Below are positions 33,530-45,613 of a DNA stretch of 64,000 bases, in pieces. This stretch comes from Chytridium lagenaria (taxonomy: Eukaryota > Chytridiomycota > Chytridiomycetes > Chytridiales > Chytridiaceae): the NCBI GenBank assembly GCA_025449115.1, contig JAHLKC010000034.1:240050-304049 (forward strand). The letters are read 5' to 3'. The notes beneath the pieces are model-generated. The model was not told the origin of the DNA and did not search any database. It saw only the letters and a program-made list of their open reading frames with translations. The position numbers were made by a program, and so were the translations under genes. How positions within the stretch are numbered: position 1 is the first letter of the stretch; every line of letters begins with the position of its first letter.

Positions 33530-35214
33530 CTACCCATACGCGCACCACACGAACAACGAGATCCAAAATAATGAAAAAACGAAAATCCCAATCCCATATC
33601 CATAGCCATAAGGCATTCTATACCCATAAAATCCTCCAACATAACCCGTCTCACATCCACACACTACAACAGGGCAAGCTTACAGGACCCAAGACATGTT
33701 GTCGGTCCATTAAATCTAGGATAAACATTCCGACAACACCCAGTGCCAGGAAGAGGAGGAGAAGAAGGAGGTGCCGTCATGACTATGGTAATGTTGGTTC
33801 CGTTTTTAGTCAGATTCACGTCCCCCCGAAAAAAGCTCGCGAAGGCGCGTTCGAGAGACTTAATAACGGGGCGCGGCACCAACACCTTCCTTGACTTTAA
33901 TGGACTCGCTTTGGAGTTCCTCAGGGCTAAGCTCTTCAATGGCAAACTCGTCCGCTGCGGCAGAGTCTGACGCTGTCTCGTCAGAAGCAAGGGAGGCAGT
34001 GGAGGATTCGGAGGAGGATGCGAGGGAGTTGGCGTCAGAGGCAGAGATTTCAGAGTTGGTAATGTCCTCAACTTCAATGGGGTCAGCGTCGAGAGCGTCA
34101 CCACCGAAAGCGTCAACATCCCAGTAATCCGCTTGCCATGCGTCGTCCGCCCATTCATTAGTGTCAGCTTCGTCAACGTCAAGGTCATCCGAGTCCATGT
34201 CATCATCGGCGAGGTCATCAGCGTCAGCGTCGTCTTCACTCAAATCATCAGCGTCAACTTCATCGGCGTCAACTTCATCAGCGAGGTTGGATTCGGAAAA
34301 ACTCATCAGATGCGACCGCTTTCGCTTCGCGCGGCATCTACCTTGGCGCCATCTACGGAGACGCCCTCAGCAGCAACACTCTCGGTCTGGACTTCCTCCA
34401 CGTCCGCCTCATCCGTAGTGTAGTCTTCAATGTCAAGTTCATCCGCAGCGAGCTCATCCGCGAAATCGAAAGACCCAAGCTCCTCCTCCAACAACATCTC
34501 CTCCTCAAGTTCCTGAGCGGCAAGATCCGCAGGCGTAAGATCTTCCACCTCCAGAGCGTCCCCGTTGAGTTCCTCAACATCAAGGTCGTCGGCGTTGAGG
34601 TCGGATGAGGCTTCGTCAGCTGCGAAGTCAACATCAATAATTTCATCGGCAGCGAGACTGGCGGATTTGATTTCGGTGAAGGGGTACCACCCTTGCAGCG
34701 TCAGCGTCGACCTCGGCGGCATCGACTTCGTCACCGGAAAGCTCGTCAGCATCGAGCTCATCCGCATCCATTTCGTCAACGTCAACCTCATCAGTGTCCA
34801 TCTCGTCGGCGTCAACCTCCTCAGCGTCGAATTCATCACCCTCCAATTCATCAGCATCAAGCTCATCTTCCTCCAACTCATCAGCATCAAGTTCGTCTCC
34901 CTCCAACTCCTCCGCATCCACTTCATCAGCATCAAACTCGTCAGCCGCAAGCTCTTCCTCCTGAAGACCCTGAGCTCTAGCCCTTCCGTAATCCGTGTAC
35001 ACAGTGGCTGGGTTCACAGCATCGGACGCAAGTACTTGCTTAGACTGATGGAGCTCTTCACTGCGAAGGCCAGTTTCCTTTTAAGAACGTTAGTGTTGGT
35101 AATGTCTTGTTTTTAAATTACCTTGACTGCAGCGTATGCATTTGCGGTGGTGGTGCATTGGATGAGGGCAAGGGCGACGGCAAGCACCTGAATAAGCCGC
35201 CGAGGAGTAAGCAT
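33530..35214 (-). CDS. Secreted or membrane-tethered, extremely acidic pentapeptide-repeat protein
   Basis: Exon 1 (35122-35214) encodes a classical signal peptide (LIQVLAVALALIQC, then TTANAYA). After a 44-nt intron (35078-35121) the mature part begins ETGLRSEELHQSK. From about 34965 to 34700 it is a tandem array of five-residue units D-A-D-E-[LVFM], about 16-17 copies (DADEL, DAEEV, EGDEF, DTDEV). A second, more diverged acidic block follows in another frame (34.68-34.31 kb), and a third (DADEVDADDLSEDDADADDL) from about 34.3 to 33.9 kb. These blocks are almost without basic residues. The 3' end is uncertain: one frame gives a Cys-containing end at 33664, another runs GGFYGYRMPYGYGYG into a hydrophobic tail stopping at 33530. 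No family recognised. Such a protein could bind Ca2+ or cationic wall material; that is inference. Confidence 0.65.
34690..34970 (-). repeat. 15-bp tandem repeat array encoding D-A-D-E-L
   Basis: About 17 units of 15 bp on the minus strand encode D-[ATVG]-[DE]-E-[LVFM]. On the + strand the period shows as recurring catcagc/cgtcaac blocks. Units vary mostly at third positions and at the last residue, which suggests selection on the acidic pattern. Confidence 0.85.
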
Positions 35215-35738
35215 TGTTTTTCTTGAAGAGGAGAGGATATGGGAAATGTGAGGTGGTATGTCCTGCTATCAAGGTGGTGATGGAGGTGGTGGTGATTGTG
35301 GTAGTTGGTATGTGGTGTATGATATGATGTGGACTTTCCTCTTCTTGGATGGATTCCTTTGATAAAGAACGAAGACGAGTTCGTCTAAAGGAGACACTGG
35401 ACTCCTCTCTAATTTCTCTTTTGTGTGTCTCTGTGTCTATTATAAAATAAATATTGGAATTGTCAGAATTTCAAATTTACTCAATCCCAGCCTTAAGATT
35501 TTCCAAGTTCAAGGTCCATTATTTTGTTTTAGCTTGATTTCTAGCTTGACTCCCATAAACATTCCGTTTATTAGTATTTAAACAACTTGCAAAATATGGT
35601 CGTGAAGACGACAAAAAAAAAGGAAAACCATTCAAAAACAGATGTACATATGTGATTACTATTAATTACACGAGGTTCAAAAGGCCTCAAGTGATGAATA
35701 AAAAAACAGAATGTAACTGAAGAAGAATGAAAATGTCA
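35215..35738. promoter_or_regulatory. Promoter region of the acidic repeat gene
   Basis: Contains a ggtggtgatggaggtggtggtgattgtgg stretch (about 35271-35300) and pyrimidine tracts just upstream of the signal-peptide exon, then AT-rich sequence that ends the P450 gene. No defined element can be named. Confidence 0.3.
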
Positions 35739-37810
35739 TTATTGACGAAGCTTAACCTGCATTTTCAATCCAGAACTCATATTCAGTGTCAACCCAACAC
35801 CCGAGGCAACTTTAGCTTCAGGATCCAGTACGAATCAAACTTGGACGTAAGCGCAACAAGTGCCATCACACCCCCACCATCGCCATCTGTTGACCGAGGC
35901 AAGTTCTGTCATGAAAAGTCAATAAGCGTGATTAAAGGAAACAAAACGGGATTTAGGTTACCTTGGTCCACCGTTAAACGCAGGGAACTTGTGAATAGGT
36001 TCACGCTTGATGTTCCCATTCGCGTCGATCCATCGTTCAGGGATGAATTCGGTGGCATCAGGGCCCCAAATAGATTCCATGCGACCCATAGCATAGGGAA
36101 GCCAGTTGCTAACGTATAATCAGGAACAGCAAATATTGTGCAACTTACATTTCGGTGCCTTTCGGGATGTGAAGACCGCCAGGAAGAATGTCCTTTTTAT
36201 TTTGATGCGTATTAAAAAAAGTAAAGTGACGAAACCGTGTAATCGTTCATTTCCGGCCTTACCTCTTTAACGCAAATCTTGATGTTCGCGGGGACGCTCG
36301 GGTACAGACGGAGAGTTTCGAGGAAGCTAAGGGAGGATGTTGGGTAAGGCTGCAACGTGAAATCATCGAAAGGAATAACTTACACTGCATTGGCGTATTT
36401 CAACGTTGAAACTTCGTCGTATGTCGGGACCTCGCCATTAGTCATCTCATCTAATTCCTTGCGGATGGCCTCGACGACCTTTGGTCTACTGGACAAAAGC
36501 CAAATTGCCCATGAAAGAGATTGCGCTGTTGTGTCGCGTCCTGTACGTCAAATTGATTTTTAATACATCAAGTAAGATAGCAATACAAAGAAGCAAAGAT
36601 AAAACTCACCTGCAATCATCATATTAAGCACCATGTCCCTCAACTGTTTATCAGTCAACCCCTTCCCTTCTACATTAACATCCAAATATAAATCCAATAA
36701 GTCCCTATACCCCTTCTTCGCCACATCATCCACGCCCGTCGCCAACAGCTCCCTCTTCTCCTTGATTCTATCATCTGCAAACTTTCTGATCGTTACAACG
36801 CACTTGTTGAGGATACGGCTCTGACCCGTCCACCATTCTGAAAGTTGGTAGATGGGGTTGCTAAATCTGTGGGCGAGGATAGTATTTGCGGGTGGTCAAA
36901 GGCGACCGCGAAATCGGAGGTGCCTTTTGTGAGAGTGTCGAGTTCGACTCCGAATGGCGACTTTACCAAATCTGTGAGATTTTAGTACAAAGCAATTCCT
37001 ATTTGATAGAAGAGAGTTTATGAGAGACTTACGTGTCCATGGTGAAGTTGTGGAGGTAGGCATAAACGTCCACAGACTCACTAGTATCAGCCTTCAACGA
37101 TATTTGTTCGACAAGAATATTAATCTCCTCTGTTATAACTTTACTATGGGTGTTCTAGTTAACATGAAAAGTTTTTAAGCAAGGATCTACCTCAACACAT
37201 CCCTGAAGTTCCTGCCCGTAAAAATGTGCGAAGACACCTTTCTTTGCCAACGCCACTCATCTCCCGTCCGTGTTAAAAATACCGTCGCCAAGCATAGGCT
37301 CTAAAAGTTCATGGAAGAGGGGTCCTATATGATATTTAGCGACGGAAAATAGAGAAAACAAAAAGAAAGAAAGATAAATGCAGGGAATACAATTATAAAA
37401 TGAGTGGAAATCACGCATACCTTTAATATAATTATCAAAGTTCCCCTTAAGCACATGCTCGACGACAGCCGGATCCACCGTCATTAAAATCAACGTCCGA
37501 TCAAGCGTCGGTGCCAACAACGCCCTTCAATTCATTCAGCCATTCCCCCACTCAACATCAATGAACATACCAAGTCGGCCCGTACTTCAACGCATGCTCA
37601 TAGAAGAGTTCATTGTATCGATGAAAGTTTGAGATGACTTCAGGAAGGTTTCCGAGAACTGGCGATGGAGGCGGGTAGGGGACTTTAACGGTTGGACGAC
37701 GGGTATTATGATGAAGAAGGGCTGTGATTGCAACAGGAATGGCGATAATCGTTGCGGCGATGACAGTGACGATGGCGGTGGAGGGATCGGGTTTGGCATC
37801 AGTGGCATTG
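35739..37810 (-). CDS. Cytochrome P450, fatty-acid hydroxylase type (CYP52/CYP86-like)
   Basis: All P450 landmarks occur in order: an N-terminal membrane anchor ([20 protein letters not shown]), a proline hinge ([15 protein letters not shown]), the I-helix ([20 protein letters not shown], with G-x-D-T-T), ExxR ([10 protein letters not shown]), the PERW motif (EFIPERW) and the haem loop FNGGPR-TCLGQ, whose Cys ligand is encoded just after a 56-nt intron (35906-35961). The phrase [11 protein letters not shown] is typical of the omega-hydroxylase clan, so alkane or fatty-acid oxidation at the ER is a reasonable inference. Stop at 35739. One T is missing at 35828-35836 (GATTCG; GAT-TTC restores [12 protein letters not shown]), and shifts near 36890 and just after the haem motif are also needed. 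The first Met is not clear. Confidence 0.85.
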
Positions 37811-38881
37811 CTGGAAGCTCTTTACAACGAGAATATTGGGATGTGGACGGTGCTGTGTTGCTTTACTAATGACTTGACCAGGGGCTGGTGTGATCCGTCT
37901 GAACACATAACAAACTCTGATCATTAAATGGTGATGCAAGTTCTTCAGTAAGAAAAACAAAAAAACATGGAACGTTACCAGACGCCTTGAAAACGACGCG
38001 ACATTGAAAAAGGAAACAAGAAGGATGCGGAAAAAAAAGGAACTAGATAGTAGGTACAAAGAGACTCGACGCGCTTGGGAAAGGACCGTGTTGCGTAGTC
38101 ATGTAGTTGTCCTTGCCGCGTTCAAGGAAACAGAACGTGACCATAAGACGTTTGAAAGGCCTCATGAAACGTCGTCGCCAGTCCGAAGAATCTCTTTTTC
38201 TTTGAGTTTTTAAAAAAGCTGATAAATAAAATGTTGACTGATCGATAATCAACTTCATCGACATAAATGGGTGATTCCAAAAAGTCATATAACACTACTC
38301 ACCAAAACCACCTATCTTCTTTCTCAGTACAAAACAATCAGGTTTCTATTTTTTATAATCAACGGCAAATCGGTAAAATTTACTCGAAAAGCGTGTCTTT
38401 ACCGAGGCAAGAACGAAACGAGTAGGCTCTATACCCTGTATAAATTGTACAGGGAATCAAGGGTATTTTTCGCGACTCCGCGCCTTGCTCTCTTCGTTCA
38501 TTCCCTACCAATGCTTCAGCCATTACGGCCTTTTCTTCCGCAGGGTGCTTTTGCACTCTCATAAGAAATGCTGATGCCTTTTAGGAATCACAAAGGCAAA
38601 CAAAACCCTCTAATGAGTCCAAGTTCATTAGAAAATACAAATGCCTATACCACAATCAAAGCTTGCAAAGGGTTATTGACGTACCAAGCATAAGTGAAGA
38701 AACAGACGACGAAAAATGCATTTTATATGCCAACAAAGATAGATGGAAACAGGACTACAACATGAAAGAAAGAAAATAATTACATACAGTACAGAAAAAT
38801 GAGAAATCAACATAATTTCTCCAAACGCCCCCCCGTCCCCCTCGCATCTCATAGACTTAATAAATGCCCCCGACTCTTCAT
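37811..38881. other. Intergenic region without a recognised gene
   Basis: About 1 kb upstream of the P450 and downstream of the disordered-protein gene. Short open frames on both strands carry no motif. The stretch 38430-38470 includes an imperfect inverted repeat around ccctgtataaattgtacaggg (38440-38459), a perfect small palindrome. Confidence 0.4.
38438..38460. other. Small palindrome
   Basis: The arms ccctgta and tacaggg flank aattg or similar; the stem is 7-8 bp. It could be an operator-like site or chance; it lies in intergenic DNA. Confidence 0.35.
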
Positions 38882-41800
38882 CTACTTATCGCAAATCACC
38901 GTCAACATCCGCTTTAAATCCGCAGCCGGAAAATCTGGTCCAAGGCTAACGATGGAAGTCGACTTCTCCTGCCTTTCCGTCAAAGGCACTTCCTCTACAA
39001 CTGCATTCGCACCCACATCATCATCCACTGCCAAAACAGCCTCCATATTCCCCTCCATCATCTCATCAAACGACTTTATCACTCCATCAAGCCCTAAATC
39101 CTCCGTCGACTTATCTATCGGAAACATCCTCTCCATCCTCTGTCTCTGCTCCTCTCTCGCCTCCTCCCAATGCCCTTCAGCATCCGGTGCAATCGACAAA
39201 GACGCATTCGACACATCCTCCTCCCACTCCTTTGACATTACCAATCCCCTAAATCCTCCAACCTCAGAGCGTGCTTCAGAGCGTACTTCATCTTTCCATT
39301 CAAGCGGGAATGGCAAAATATTTGGCGAGTTTGCGGACGACTCAAGCGGTGAAGTAGCCGACCCTGTACGAATCTGGAAAAGCGATGGACGCGTCCGAAG
39401 CCATGCCGTGGCAGCTCCAACACTCCCAGTCCCACCACCTCCAATGGAGAGCTTCCGTCCTCTTTGCAAGCTCTCATAAACACTGCGTCGCGCTGGGCCG
39501 GTTGTTTCCTCAACACTAATATCGGTGGCGGGTGATGGAGGCACATCAGGGACGAGCTCCGGGTGGAAAGGGGGTTCGATACAGTTTGACTCCGTTTTCG
39601 ATATCCAGTAACATCAACGTCGGAGGAGGAATCGGGATTGGAAACGATTGATAAACGGCGGAGGTGGAAAGGAACAGAAAGAGATCGGCGTGGACGAGGG
39701 CTTGCGGGTGAAGTCGGCTCGGCGGTGGGGAGGGCAGGGAGAGGAGCTTCGGAAGTGACAATTGAGAGAGGAGAAGTGGGTCCAGTTGGGGAAAAGGAAC
39801 TTGCAATAGTTGAAGACGGTGCTGCTGGTGAGTTTGTACATATATCTAGAAGGAAGGTGTTGATTAGGAATTTTGCAAAATACTAAATGGATTTACAGAA
39901 AGAGTTGTCACAGAGATAAGAACGAATTAAGATATGAAATGCGTGTAAGTTACCTTCACTATTGGACGGTTCTTTCCTATTCGAGATTATACGACCAACG
40001 TCTATTCTCCAACCACCACTCTCAGCCTCCTTAGAAAGATTCCTCGAGCTTCTTTTCTTTGTCATATTAAAAAGGCGATCAATTAGGCTGGGCCGACGTG
40101 GCTTCGTGCCCACATCGCCTATCACTGGCTGAATCATTTCGCTATTCGTCTTCCTAGAGTTCTCCACAGCAGAAGTACTGGTTCCAGTTTCTGACTTTCC
40201 TTCAACAGGTTGCCTAAGTTGATGAACTTCGGCCTTCTTCACAACAGCAGAACACGGGGCATCAACAGTGACAGACACCACTTCCGTACTGCTCTCCACA
40301 CCCATATCACTATTTCTCTCCGAAATAGAAACCTTAACTTCCACCTTCTTGCAATGAACACCGTCTGCCTTCATGGCAGCAATCTTCTCTGATCGCGACA
40401 ATGCCAAAGCATCAACCCCCGCAGTAACACAGGGTGTAATAAGGTCAGCTTTTGCCACATCAATCGCTGTAAGACGTCTCGACTCAGCCGCACTCTCCGC
40501 AGCATCCCATTGTGCAGCTGCATTGTTCTTAACTCCAGTCTTAGACGGAACCGACGGAGACGAGGCACTGCGTTCCCGAAGGCCATTAATATGATGCAAT
40601 TCAGTCGTCCCAATCTCCACTTTCGGGTCGACGTATGGGAGTTCCGGTACTCCCATATCAGAAGAGAAAGCTGGTACTGCTGATCTGCTCCATGAGTTTC
40701 CTGCAGGTGCATCGTCACGCCATAGCCTAAAAGAGGACGGGCGTTTCTTCAGTGCCGGTACGGCATCAGAGTTGGACGAAGGTGATAAAGGTAGTGGTTT
40801 CGTCGTAGATGACCGGAACGCGTTTGTCCATGAGCTAGAAGGTCGAGGGACCGGTGGAAGGGAGCCCTTGGGCGTAAGGATTTTCTCTTTCACATCTAAC
40901 TCTAGAAAGTAAATCAGATATCGATCATAACAAAAAATAGAACGGAACTGCAACAATCAGAAACACATTAACAAAATGGTGGTGGTAACAAACCATCAGC
41001 CTCGGCTTCTGTAAATTCTTCACGCGTGCCATCTTCACCAAAAAGTACTCCCATACGCTTAATGCGACGGGCAGACGGCGGTAGAGAGGGGACGTTTAAT
41101 TCTGTCGATGTTACTGATCTTCTGGCTTCATCTATTCTTCGTATTGATTCCTCCGAATTATCGTCGACAGCTGGCGCTTGCTCCACCTCCTTCAATGCCG
41201 CCTCAATTTCCTGTGGCGACGGGTCCATGTAACGCTCGAGTAGTGAATTAAAAGAGTTGGGTGTGCCAGCCCTGTGTGGACCAAGTGGAGCAATGTGGCC
41301 AAGTGCGGCAACGTACGAAGAGCCATCGTTGTCTGAGAGTGGCGAGGAGCAGGTTCGAACGGGTACATTAATGGGGGGTTTGGGGAGCGGTTTCGAGGAG
41401 CGCATTGCAGGTTTCGTGGGTAGGAACTGAGGAGATGACACAATTGGAGCTGAGCGACTGCGCAACCTTTCCCGATCTTCCGGATCTGAGAGAGGGTGAG
41501 GTTGCGAGCCAACACCTTGATGGCCATCTGCCAGGACGATGGTGGCATGGTCATTCGAGATAGGGTCTTCTAAAACAGGGTTATGATCAACACAAAAGAT
41601 CCAAAGATGCATGAGTTTAAGATAGGAACAAAGGTGACTACCTAGTGGAATGCTGTTCGAAGATCTTTGTCTAAAGTTCCGCAATCCAAGTGTTCCTGTC
41701 TGTAAAAAAAACGGTTTTCTCTTCTCCGCCAACGAGGCTTGTGGCAGCCCTGAAGTCCATGGCCGATTCCCTTCCGCCGACTTTTTTCTCTTTCCTTTTT

Positions 41801-42044
41801 GTGGAGACCGAAGAATGATGTTTGGTGGGGTGGTGGCGGCCGTTCGAGGAGTGGTGAGGATGACTGGAGACATAGGTGATGTGGGACTTTCAGCGTCATC
41901 CTTGAGCGAAGACCGTGAGCTCTCTCTTTTCAAGAGAAGACCTAACGATTTGCGAACAGAGAATCTCCGTTGCGAGTTGTCTGATAGGCTGCTTGGGGAC
42001 TTGGGATGTGGGTGGCAGCTCTGAATCTGCGCTTCGGCGGTCAT
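38882..42044 (-). CDS. Large Ser/Pro-rich disordered protein, unknown
   Basis: Not recognised. ATG at 42044 (MTAEAQIQSCHPHPKSP; another at 42062). The frame is open in long blocks: about 41650-42044, 40968-41560, 39960-40920 and 38882-39540, joined by probable short introns (one near 41571-41641, one near 40915-40990, one near 39895-39955). Composition is Ser, Pro, Thr and basic residues with many potential phosphorylation sites (SPTSPMSP, RRPSLIDRLF). A few mixed-charge helices appear (IEAALKEVEQAP; SNPNILPFPLEWKDEV-like). The last block ends LKRMLTVICDK. Total about 950 residues. The pattern fits a cytoskeletal or signalling scaffold in fungi, but no domain supports a specific role. Unlike its neighbours, most of the blocks read without frame shifts. 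Confidence 0.6.
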
Positions 42045-42875
42045 GTTCGTTTGCCTATACAACTAAACAAATAGATTTTTTCTTTCTTTCTTTCCCTTCC
42101 TCCTCTTGCGTACAGTCAGAAAGATCAGTGTTAAGGCGCTTCAAGAAGTCTTCGGTGCGTGGCTTGTCGAAGATGGAATACTTGCACCCTCTTTTTTTGC
42201 TCCTTTCTTTTTTTCGTTTTTTAGCGATGTATGCAAGGTGGTCGACGTCTCAAGAGGATCGAGGACGTGCGCCAGTGATTGCGTCCGAGTCTCCTTGCCT
42301 TGCTTGCTGAGGTAGTGCTCTCCCTAACTACACGATTCCTCCGTTGTGAAAGTCTCCTCAAATGGTCTCTTGACCTTCCACTGCCCCCCCTTTCTTCCTT
42401 TCTGGCTTCAAGAACCTGCAGGCCACCCCTGGCCCGAAAACACCCTGGTCTCATTGCAGTAGAATAAAAAATTATTCAATCTCCGACAATTGCGTCTTGC
42501 TATTCTTCAAATCTGCCACACCAGACAACAAATGCATGCAGGAGCAGTAGTGTTGGATGGCATGCGTTGGACAGTTGAAATGAATGAATAAAAAACGTTT
42601 AGATGGTTAGGGCCATGAGGACTTTATATTCTTGTAAGAAGTAAAGATAAACTGTCTATGCTTTTACACTGTCAATTCGCTGGGATATGATCCGCTGAGA
42701 CCACCAACCCAGACGCGAAGAAAACATTGAAAGCAATTAGTCTCCTCCCACCTGCTCCTTCGCAATCTCTTTTTCCCACCTGCTCTTTCTCAATTCCTCT
42801 GTTCCTGCCTGCTCTCTCTTGCGAAGCCAAACAAATGTGTGTGGTCTGACAAATTTTCCATTTTCAGACCCAAAA
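42045..42875. other. Divergent intergenic region with CT-rich repeat
   Basis: Holds the promoters of the disordered-protein gene (-) and of the AAA ATPase gene (+). A CT-rich repeat at 42745-42830 is listed separately. The stretch 42840-42867 (ttttccattttcag) looks like a 3' splice site, so the AAA gene may have an intron in its 5' leader. Confidence 0.4.
42745..42830 (+). repeat. CT-rich repeat shared with the LOG-gene intron
   Basis: Three to four imperfect units of about 20 bp around the core ccacctgctctttctcaatt. The same core recurs several times at 60.66-60.77 kb inside an intron. Here too it lies just upstream of a probable 3' splice site. Confidence 0.7.
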
Positions 42876-45426
42876 ATGAACGGTGGTCTCAATGCCCTAC
42901 ACGTCAATCCAGTCGAGACGGAAGAAACAGTTGCTAGTCTCTCCACCATGGTCGGTTTGAATTCACCTCGTCGGATGCTTGAGGTTACAAAGCGTTTGAA
43001 TGAATCAATGCGCATCCTCATCCATGGACCTCCAGGTAAAGTGCTTCGTGCTGTGTGTGGGAAGTAGTTAAGGGGTTCATATTTGATTTTGGACATTGTT
43101 GTCGGCATGTCTAACCTCCTTATCAAAAGGTGTCGGGAAGACCTACCTGTCCCGAGCCTATGTCCTTTCGTTTGGGGAGCCAACTGTGTGTTGGCAGCTG
43201 AATGATGTTCTTCAGGAAAAGAGCTTGGATGTGGATAAGCTCGTTGCAGACATCTTGAAAGATTCAGGAAGTAACTCGCCAAGCGGCAATACCTTTCTTA
43301 TTATTGAGGACCTGGATATGCTGAGTACTTGCTATCCTCCCGACTTCACCCTAACATCTTGGAATGACGTGTTGCGAGGGAATCTCGTCCGGCTCATTTC
43401 CAAACTCGAGAACCCAGTATATGGCGTGTACATCATCGCAACAGCCACATATACCGACAAGATTAATCCTTCTGTGCTTGACCGCTTTTATCGTATCCCC
43501 ATCAACCCACCTACAGGCTTTGAGATGAAGGCGTTGTATCCTCGCATCGCCTTTGACCGATACCCTGAATGGAAATTATCCAACATCACCAACGAAGAAT
43601 GGAACAAAATTGTTGCTCTCTCCTTCCCCAACATCACCAGCATACGTGGCCTAGAGCGTATCATTGACTTTGCTGAAGGTTTGGCGGCATCGGATACCGG
43701 CCTCTCGTTGTACGAAGCTCTAAAGGAGGCTGTTGAGATGGAAGTAAATGTCGAAGAGCCCAACAAGATGCTGGAACGTAGAGATTTTAAACTTGTAGAG
43801 GTTGACCCCAATTTTAATGATTTGGGGTCATTTAGATCACTAGTCTCGCGTTGTGATTGGAATTTCGATCAAACCCCGAGTGTTTTTATAGGCAGATTTT
43901 TGAAGTCTCTGAAGATGAACCTGTGCGCACAATGATTATGGAACGGAGTGACGGAGTGTTCTTGGTGCGACATCCTTCCAAGAAAAATGAGGATTTAGAA
44001 AGTCTCTTTGCAATGTATAAGGTATTTAAGACTTTTCGCTAAAAATCGCTCCGCTTATTTATATTTAGATTTACGAGCAATGTGATGTAGCTTCTGGTAG
44101 CGACAACGTCCCAGCCGCAACAGACTCATTTGTCGTCCGAATCAAGGGAAAGCTGGGAGCACAAAAACTCACATGGTTTCAAGTCGATGATACGTATGAA
44201 GTCCTGGAGCCTCCCTCCGACTTCGACCTCCCACTCAGTCAATATCTAGCCACTTTTATGAAGCTAGACAGTCCCGGTCGCACTTTTATCGAAGCCTTAA
44301 AATGGGATGCCTTTCCCACGGAGCCTCTCCTTGTCCTCCGTCAATATTCGGATAAGCACTACGTCGCTTCCGAAACTGCACGTCTTATTGTAGGCACCTT
44401 TAAGCCGGATGAGTTGCGGAATCTAGGATTCCGTGTTTTTGTGCAAGCGAATGGGGATAATGGGGATCCTACAGTGAGCCCCGGCCAGACTTTGCTTTAT
44501 TCGAAATATTCAGATGAATGCGAAGATTTTGAGTGCAGTTACGCAGATCCTGATCGATACGTGGAATGTGAACAAACAAAGGAGACTGTTTTTGAGACGC
44601 TTGTTGCTATGAAGGTACCGTTAGTGACGATGGCGGCAGTGTACAAGCAAATTCGGCCAGGGATGAAGTTGAGAAATGAGGATGTGGTGATGATTTTGGG
44701 GAATGGGAGAGGTGGGGGGTGGAAAGTGTGGTCCGGGTCAAAGACGAAAACCTTGATGAAGCTGCTTTCGGATGTCCTAAGTATCGGATATTTGTCAACT
44801 GTAGAGATCCAGAGGAATATCTTCCTCCGGGGTCGCGCATACTTTTTGATCGGGAGGTAAAATGGTTGTTTATGTATAAAAATATTTATGTTTATAGCTC
44901 CTTCAGAATTCTCCAATTACTGGGTGGGTGTACCCGAAAACGAATATCCCGGCCAGCTAGCGTTAGTGGTGCATGGTGTAAGTTCCTTTTTGTATGGTTC
45001 CGCAATGTATTGAGCGCAACATTTACAGCCGAACCTTTGCGACGACCGAGTTAATTTCATCATCATCACACCTTCCGTTCTTAACCTCGGCCATCATATC
45101 ACCTGCACCCTGTCCTTGAAATTCAATTCAACGCATCAAATCTACCTGAACGGCTATCTTCAGGGTGTCTCGTCATTTCTCGTCCTTATGTTACGAGACG
45201 ACGTCGCCGCCTTGTGGAGAAAGCGGAAGAATGGCGGACTCCCACCCGAGCGGTGCGCCATCCATTCAAAGAGGAATACGTGGGTTATGTCGAAGAAGAC
45301 GAAGACCGTTGGTTTGGGCGAATTGCGGATGATGTGTGTTTTTATGAGAGGGAAGCTCAACAAGCAGCTTATTCATTAGGGGTTCAGAAGGAATATTTCG
45401 CGTTGTCATTGAAGGCATCGCCGTAG
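42876..45426 (+). CDS. AAA-type ATPase with an unrecognised C-terminal region
   Basis: Exon 1 begins MNGGLNALHVNPVETEETVA and ends inside the Walker A motif; an intron at 43036-43129 splits GPPG from VGKT. Walker B is FLIIEDLDML, sensor 1 lies in YIIATATYTDK and a possible arginine finger in LDRFYR. A C-terminal lid follows (LSFPNITSIRGLERIIDFAE). After a frame change near 43900 the protein continues for some 450 residues (DGVFLVRHPSKKNEDL; FVVRIKGKLGAQKLTWFQVD; intron 44026-44069) through introns near 44860 and 44975 to a stop at 45426. The C-terminal half matches no family I know. Further frame changes are needed near 44790 and 45200. The protein probably remodels or unfolds a partner; which one is unknown. 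Confidence 0.65.
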
Positions 45427-45613
45427 TTTTCCATCTCCGTATTCCCTTTTTACACTAGCTACCCGTTATCACTTTTCAAATATGTTTTATTGTTGCTTTA
45501 TTCTTTTGCGTTCTCGCGATTTGTGGCTATATAAATATCGTTCAGGGCCTGGAAATGCTGGTTGATGTAGCTGTCTTGCCATTTGATTGTTGCGTAATTA
45601 TCTGACGAATAGT

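Noticed and set aside
33670..33690. A 20-nt intron near the end of the acidic repeat gene
   Set aside because: Too short. The 3' end is better regarded as unresolved because of frame shifts.
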